Origin: Omphalotus guepiniiformis
Taxonomy: Eukaryota > Basidiomycota > Agaricomycetes > Agaricales > Omphalotaceae
NCBI GenBank assembly: GCA_028554645.1
Contig: JAQOOI010000072.1
Span: 124,001-188,000 of the forward strand
Reading direction: 5' to 3'
Length of the DNA stretch: 64,000 bases
The notes beneath the pieces are model-generated. The model ran no database searches and had not been told where the DNA came from. It was given only the letters and a program-made list of their open reading frames with translations. Both the position numbers and the translations under genes were made by a program. Positions 59,089 through 64,000 of the stretch are shown one piece after another; positions within the stretch are counted from its first letter, which is position 1, and every line of letters begins with the position of its first letter.

Positions 59089-62000
59089 TTCGTAAAAGGT
59101 ACTAAAGGCAGAGATCTCAAACTGTCTGTTACAATCGATGACATCGAAAGTGGCAAGCAGATAGAAACATCGGCATTACTTGACAGTGGAGCAACGGGTT
59201 CTTGCGTCAATAAAGAATTCGTAGAGCGACATGGCTTAACTGTTAAGAGATTACCAGTAAAGATGCCGGTATACAATGCTGATGGTACCTTAAACGAGGA
59301 CGGTTCAATTGAAGGATTCATAGAAGTCAGATTAGTAATGGGAGGATCATGCGGAACGCATTGAACTTGCTGTTACAAATTTAGGCAAAACGGACATATT
59401 CCTAGGACTTGATTGGTTAAGACGTCATAACCCCAATATAGATTGGAATGACTCAACCTTAAAATTTGATCGATGTCCTAAGAAGTGTGGTTACATACCG
59501 TATTACCTAAAACCTGAATCCGACGCTGAAGTCCGAGAACTGGAAGAAGGGGATCGGTTTTGTGTACCTGAATTGGGACGGATATCTTCGGAGTATGAAC
59601 TTTGGAAAAGGCAAAAAGACTGAGTCAAAAGCAGACAAGTACGTCAATGAGTACAAGGATGTTTTTTGATGAAGCCGATTTCCAAAATTTACCTGAACAA
59701 AGACCCTGGGACCATGCAATTGAACTGAAGCCAGACTTTACGCCAGTAGATTGCAAGGTCTATCCATTAAATCCTTCGGAACAGAAAGTTTTAGATGAGT
59801 TCATTAAGGAAAATCTGAAATCTGGACGAATTAGACCATCAAAGTCACTGATGGCCTCACCATTCTTCTTTGTGGCAAAGAAAGATGGGAAACTTCGACC
59901 TGTCCAGGATTATCGAAAATTGAATGAAGCAACGATAAAGAACAAATACCCGTTGCCGCTCATTCAAGAACTCATTGATAAACTGAAGGATTCAAAAGTA
60001 TTTTCGAAAAATGGATGTTCGATGGGGATACAATAATATCCGGATCAAAGAAAGGTGATGAGTGGAAGGCGGCATTTAGGACTAATCAGGGGCTCTTTTG
60101 AACCAACGGTTATGTTCTTTGGTCTTACAAATTCTCCGGCGACCTTCCAAGCGTTTATGAATCATATCTTAAGGGATTTGATCAACGAAGGTCACGTCAT
60201 GGTGTACTTAGACGATATCTTGGTTTTCACAAATACAATCGAAGAGCACGAGTCAATTGTAAAAACAGGTGTTAGATATATTACGACAACACAAGTTGTA
60301 TCTTAGACCTGAAAAGTGCGAATTCGAGACCAGTAATGTTGAGTACCTTGGAGTGTTTGTAGGAAATGGACAAGTGCAGATGGATCCAAAGAAAGTCAAA
60401 GCGGTAAAAGAATGGAAAATACCAGGAAACAAGAAGGAAGTACAGTCCTTCTTGGGTTTCTGCAACTTCTACCGACGATTTATCCGAGGATTTAGTCAAG
60501 TGGCGAAACCATTGTCATCACTGACTGGGAATTCAAAGTGGGAATGGACCAGAGCAACAACAGCAGGCATTCGAAGAACTCAAAAGTAGAATTGCCGAAG
60601 AAGTAGTTCTAACCATACCCCCGTGATCATGGACAATTCAGAGTCGAGGCAGATTCATCAGATTATGCGAACGGAGCTGTCTTATCGCAAAAGATAGATT
60701 GGAAAATGGTGGGCCTATTGCGTTCAGATCTAGATCTCTAAATGAAACGGAACGTAATTATGAGATCTATGATAAGGAAATGATGGCCATTATGGATTCC
60801 TTAGCAGATTGGAGACAGTATCTGATGGGTGCGGAAGAGTCATTTGAGATCTATACAGATCATCAAAATCTTCAGTATTTCAAAAAGCCTCAGAAATTGA
60901 ATCGCCGACAAGCCCGATGTATCACTGAATTATCCGAATACGACTTTACGTTGATTCATAAACCCGGAAAGTCAATGGGAAAGCCAGATGCATTGTCCAG
61001 GATGGCCAATCATGAGACGGGGGAGAAAGACAATGAGGATGTGGTACTTTTAAAAGCCGGAACTTTTTTCGATCAACAGACTAGAGATGCCCGAGGACGA
61101 GATCTTAGATCTTATCAAGAAAAAGTCAAAAGTGCGGGATAATCTAGTGAATAAGGCTTTAGAAGGAAAAGAGAAGGATTGGGTCGAGTCAGAGGAAGGA
61201 ATTGTGACGTGGCAGGATAGGATTTACGTGCCTATTGATAATAGGTTACGGGGAAAGATCATCGGACTACATCATGATACCGTTCTGACGGGACATCCAG
61301 GGCAGTTCAAAACCATGGAATTGGTGACAAGAAACTATTGGTGGCCGGGAATCACTCAGGATGTACGGAAATACGTTAAAGGGTGTGAAAAGTGTCAGGC
61401 CACTAAGATTCATCGAACCAAACCAACAGGAACACTAGTCACAAACAATGTTCCACAAGGTCCCTGGGAAGTCATAGGAACGGATCTGATCGGAGAACTA
61501 CCGGAAGCTGGAGGTTTTAATGCCATAAGTTGTGACTGTGGACCATTTCACCAAACGAACACGTTTGGTACCCACACACATGTTGTTAACGTCTGAAGGA
61601 ATGGCCAGAATCTATAGGGACAAAATCTTTCCTATACATGGATTACCGAGAAAGATTATTCATGATCGGGGACCTCAATATCATTCCCGATTCATGAAGG
61701 AACTATACCGGTTTATTAGGCATTCAGGGGAGTTTCACAACGGCATATCACCCACAGACGAATGGACAGACGGAACGGATGAACCAAGAGATTGAACATT
61801 ATCTCCGGTTATTCATCAATCAACATCAGAACGACTGGCATGAATGGTTACCGACAGCAGAGTTGTGTTGAATGACAGAATACACTCAGCGACGGGTGTC
61901 ACTCCGTTCTATGCGGATATGGGACGATCATCCGTATAAGGGAACAGCTCCAAGAACTCCGTCGGCAAATCCCACAGCACAGGAATTTGCTGATAAGATG

Positions 62001-62692
62001 ATCAAGATCAGGGACGAAGTAGGGGCAGCACTTAAGAAGGCAAAGGATGACATGACTCAGTATTACGACAAGAAGAGGAAACCATCAGTCGAATATAAGC
62101 CTAATGACAAAGTATGGCTTGAAGCGACAAACCTGACTTCTGATCGACCAATGAAGAAGTTGGATGATAAACGATTTGGTCCTTTTGAAGTCGTAAAGAA
62201 AAGTTGGAGCGACGTCGTATCAACTAAAGATACCGAAGACTTGGAAGAGGATACATCAGTCTTTAACGAAGTTCTACTGTCACCCTATCATCCGCCTGAA
62301 TTCCCCGAGCAGCCTAAGAATGATAATCCGCCACCAGTGATAGAAGGAGAAGAACCGGAGTTTCGAAGTGGAAGAGATAGTAGATTCAGGGAAATATAGG
62401 GGAGGGAGATTTGGATAACAAAAGTCCAATGGAAGGGATACTCGCGGCACGAACAAACATGGGAACCATTAGCAAACCTTGCAAACGCAAAAGAAGCAAT
62501 CGAAGAGTTCCATAAAAAATTCCCCACTAAACCACGACCACCTCAGTTAAGAAAGATTGAGGTCCCAATTTCCTTATTCCCGACATCATTGTTACGACCT
62601 ATCCCTGAAGCATGTACGGAAGTAGTAGAAACGAAGAAGATGCCGACAGAAGCATTAGCAGTGAAGTTAGGACGATGGGGACATCGTCCCTA
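59089..62692 (+). pseudogene. retrotransposon pol (PR-RT-RH-IN-chromodomain), frameshifted
   Basis: Domains in order: aspartic protease with LLDSGATGS (about 59176-59202); reverse transcriptase from about 59660, including [33 protein letters not shown] and the catalytic VYLDDILV (YLDD at 60205-60216). RNase H runs from about 60630 to 61000 (YTDHQNLQYF, LSRMAN). Integrase has HPGQFKTMELV, the zinc-site CEKCQ, GTDLIGE, IIHDRGPQYHSRF and TNGQTERMNQE. A chromodomain core VQWKGYSRHEQTWEPLANL lies at 62427-62490. Successive domains fall in different frames, with shifts for example near 59345, 59630, 60010, 60260, 60545, 61525, 61710 and 62210. It is therefore defective as sequenced. Confidence 0.9.
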
Positions 62693-62701
62693 AGGAGGGG
62701 G
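62692..62701 (+). other. polypurine tract
   Basis: AAGGAGGGGG three bases before the 3' LTR, the expected second-strand priming site. Confidence 0.75.
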
Positions 62702-62704
62702 TCA

Positions 62705-63155
62705 TGTTACGAATGTTTTCTTTTCATCTTATCTCATTGTTTGTACATATAGACACTTTTATTATCAGTAGATAGCATCTTAAGTTATAGATCTAGGGTT
62801 ATATTAAATACACACGTAGGTAGCATGATGATCGAGATCAAGCATGTAGACCTCAAGGCGATCACGATCATTAATGAAACACTTGAGGCGATCGAACTCA
62901 TGGTAGACACACGGTGGATTAGTCAAGGGTTATAGCCCAGGGTTTAGGGTTTTATTTACGTATATAACAAGTCCGCTTAGGTAGATATTTCTTTAGCTTC
63001 GATCTTGTCAATAACTCCTCGAGTTTAGACTTGTACTTAGCATATTTCCTTGTATCGTCTCTTTTCTCAATACCACTTTCTGCTTTTCTCTTACTCCGTG
63101 TGAAACTAAGATCATTGTGTTTGGTTATTTGAGTTTATAACTCGAGTCACTGACA
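62705..63155 (+). repeat. 3' LTR, 451 bp
   Basis: Starts TGTTACGAATG and ends CACTGACA, followed by GTGAG. Near-identical to the 5' LTR. Confidence 0.96.
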
Positions 63156-63160
63156 GTGAG
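63156..63160. repeat. target-site duplication, right copy (GTGAG)
   Basis: Exact repeat of 56863-56867. Confidence 0.9.
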
Positions 63161-63430
63161 CCCATCGAGCTTGACAGCAATTGACTTGCAGATGCTACAC
63201 AAATATATATATCAGCTCAAGCTCACACTTCTCCATCTTCAGACACAAGAAATAGTGAGGTCAGAGAGCTCAACGCGCATCGAGGAGAGAGCAGGAGCGT
63301 AGCACGTAAGCAAGCTTACGTCATCCATCAGACCCTGCACTGCCGATCACATGCATCACCGGCACGCTCGGCTGTCACCTGACCGTGACGTGAGGGTCTT
63401 TATCCGGAGAGAAGTAAAAGATATTTTACG

Positions 63431-63435
63431 AAAAA
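63431..63435 (-). terminator. RNA polymerase III terminator of tRNA-Thr
   Basis: Five T on the minus strand begin four bases after the tRNA 3' end. Confidence 0.65.
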
Positions 63436-63439
63436 TTCA

Positions 63440-63537
63440 TGCCTCCTACCCGGATTGAACGAGTGACCTTCGCATGTTTGCATTACATAATGCTTATGTA
63501 ATACAAGTGCGACGCGCTACCACTACGCCAAGAAGGC
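63440..63537 (-). tRNA. tRNA-Thr (anticodon TGT) with 26-nt intron
   Basis: Acceptor GCCTTCT pairs with AGGAGGC (one wobble), discriminator A. The A box is TGGCGTAGTGG and the B box lies in the T arm ACTCG-TTCAATC-CGGGT. Anticodon stem TCGCA/TGCGA closes a loop that, after removing an intron at the standard position 37/38, reads CTTGTAA with anticodon TGT (63503-63505). The intron (63476-63501) contains the palindrome TACATAA-GCA-TTATGTA, which would form its own hairpin. CCA is not encoded. Confidence 0.92.
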
Positions 63538-63562
63538 TTGGATTTAAGTGGAGTGGTTCTCT

Positions 63563-63580
63563 ATCACTACACCAAGAAGA
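63563..63580 (-). repeat. tRNA-Thr 5'-half-like fragment
   Basis: On the minus strand TTCTTGGTGTAGTGATAG closely matches the first 18-20 bases of the neighbouring tRNA-Thr (TTCTTGGCGTAGTGGTAG). No cloverleaf follows. Confidence 0.6.
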
Positions 63581-63591
63581 GATGCTATTTG

Positions 63592-63801
63592 CTACCACTC
63601 AAGTCTCCTGGAATGGAGCATCATAGAGGTGAGAATCCCGTCTTTGACACAGACTACCAGTGCTTTGTGGTGCACTCTCAAAGAGTCAAGACTTTTGATG
63701 CGCATCTGAATACTGTAACCCTCACTCTGTCGAGTATCACCTGCGATTACACTGAAATCTTTACCAGCAATTGCCAGAATGGTACCACCGTACGCCAACA
63801 C
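63592..63801 (-). pseudogene. relic of 20S proteasome beta-6 subunit gene (PRE7/PSMB1 type)
   Basis: The minus strand reads [20 protein letters not shown] then [10 protein letters not shown], an unmistakable match to the N-terminal part of proteasome beta-6, a non-catalytic subunit of the 20S core. After about 33 residues the similarity fades and the frame stops at RRLEW, a point where the normal protein continues for well over 100 residues. Upstream there is no recognisable N-terminal exon before the window edge. I infer a truncated, decayed copy; an unusually spliced real exon is less likely. Confidence 0.65.
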
Positions 63802-63814
63802 GGACCACTATGCC

Positions 63815-63832
63815 AAGAAGGCATGTACAATA
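63815..63832 (-). repeat. second tRNA-Thr 5'-half-like fragment
   Basis: On minus, GCCTTCTTGGCATAGTGG repeats the tRNA-Thr 5' end with one change. With the copy at 63563-63580 it flanks the proteasome relic. Confidence 0.65.
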
Positions 63833-64000
63833 TTGTTCATGGAAACTTGTTGCCACAAATCCTTGCACTTGCACTTTACCGCACTATCCGACTACCTTCT
63901 CCGATATACTTATGCACGAGCTCGCTCACTCGGATGAATTTGCAATCGGTACGGTGCGCGGTGTGTCGAAAATGATCATCCAGTCGGGCTACGGCATGCC

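Larger units (their letters stand above)
56868..63155 (+). mobile_element. Ty3 (Metaviridae) chromovirus LTR retrotransposon, full length but frameshifted
   Basis: A 6,288-bp element bounded by two 451-bp LTRs (TG...CA ends) and a 5-bp GTGAG duplication. Internal order is gag with a zinc knuckle, protease, reverse transcriptase, RNase H, integrase and a C-terminal chromodomain, which is the chromovirus branch of Ty3. A polypurine tract precedes the 3' LTR. The LTRs differ by only a couple of substitutions and a few 1-2 bp indels, so insertion is recent, yet the coding region is broken by many frameshifts. No tRNA-complementary primer site was recognised next to the 5' LTR, so a self-priming mode is possible but untested. 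Confidence 0.96.

Noticed and set aside
63538..63975. 145-codon plus-strand frame at the right edge
   Set aside because: It is antisense to the clear proteasome beta-6 match and overlaps tRNA-like fragments; no domain of its own.
1..64000. CRISPR array, prokaryotic operon or phage content
   Set aside because: No regularly spaced direct repeats were seen; genes are intron-rich and eukaryotic throughout.

Overview
The window is nuclear DNA of a filamentous basidiomycete, most likely a mushroom-forming agaricomycete. The signs are dense 45-65 nt introns in almost every gene, several very short exons, agaricomycete-specific families (DUF6534-like and DUF7330-like proteins, seven-TM proteins, large RHS/Crinkler-type NTPases), an expanded Zn2Cys6/P450/amidase gene content, eukaryotic tRNA genes and a Ty3 retrotransposon. 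Exon structures were built by hand from reading frame, splice signals and family motifs. Ten genes close exactly in frame: fimbrin, the second NTPase copy, the NAD(P)-reductase, DUF7330, MOB4, SET-MYND, the 34.1 kb hypothetical gene, amidase, the APH-type kinase and, using one GC-AG intron, cyclophilin. The P450 is in frame except at one junction.

Layout: 1-7.2 kb holds two near-identical NTPase genes in inverted orientation around a complete fimbrin gene. 7.2-15 kb is gene-poor, with one unknown ORF and a DUF6534-like membrane gene that may be decaying. 15-29 kb is gene-rich: a short-chain NAD(P)-reductase, tRNA-Ser(AGA), two related seven-TM genes that bracket a DUF7330 protein and a MOB4/phocein protein with a very long acidic tail, then a SET-MYND protein. 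30-35 kb has a Zn2Cys6 transcription factor and a conserved unknown acidic protein. 35-39 kb is an apparent gene desert. 39-54 kb has an amidase, a membrane-anchored or secreted cyclophilin, a cytochrome P450 and an AIM9-like APH-family kinase. 54-64 kb is repeat-rich: a TC microsatellite, a foldback MITE-like hairpin, a complete-length but frameshifted Ty3 chromovirus with 451-bp LTRs and a 5-bp target duplication, tRNA-Thr(TGT) with a palindromic intron, and a relic of a proteasome beta-6 gene among tRNA-like fragments.

The host genes do not form an obvious pathway. Fimbrin, MOB4, cyclophilin and the kinase are housekeeping or signalling. The reductase, amidase, P450 and Zn2Cys6 regulator are typical accessory-metabolism genes, but they are interspersed with unrelated genes and no core biosynthetic enzyme is visible, so a metabolite cluster is not supported. 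The most unusual signals are the inverted NTPase pair with a patchily divergent segment, repeated use of non-GT splice donors with tiny exons, the young yet heavily frameshifted retrotransposon, and the tRNA-Thr/proteasome-relic locus at the right edge.
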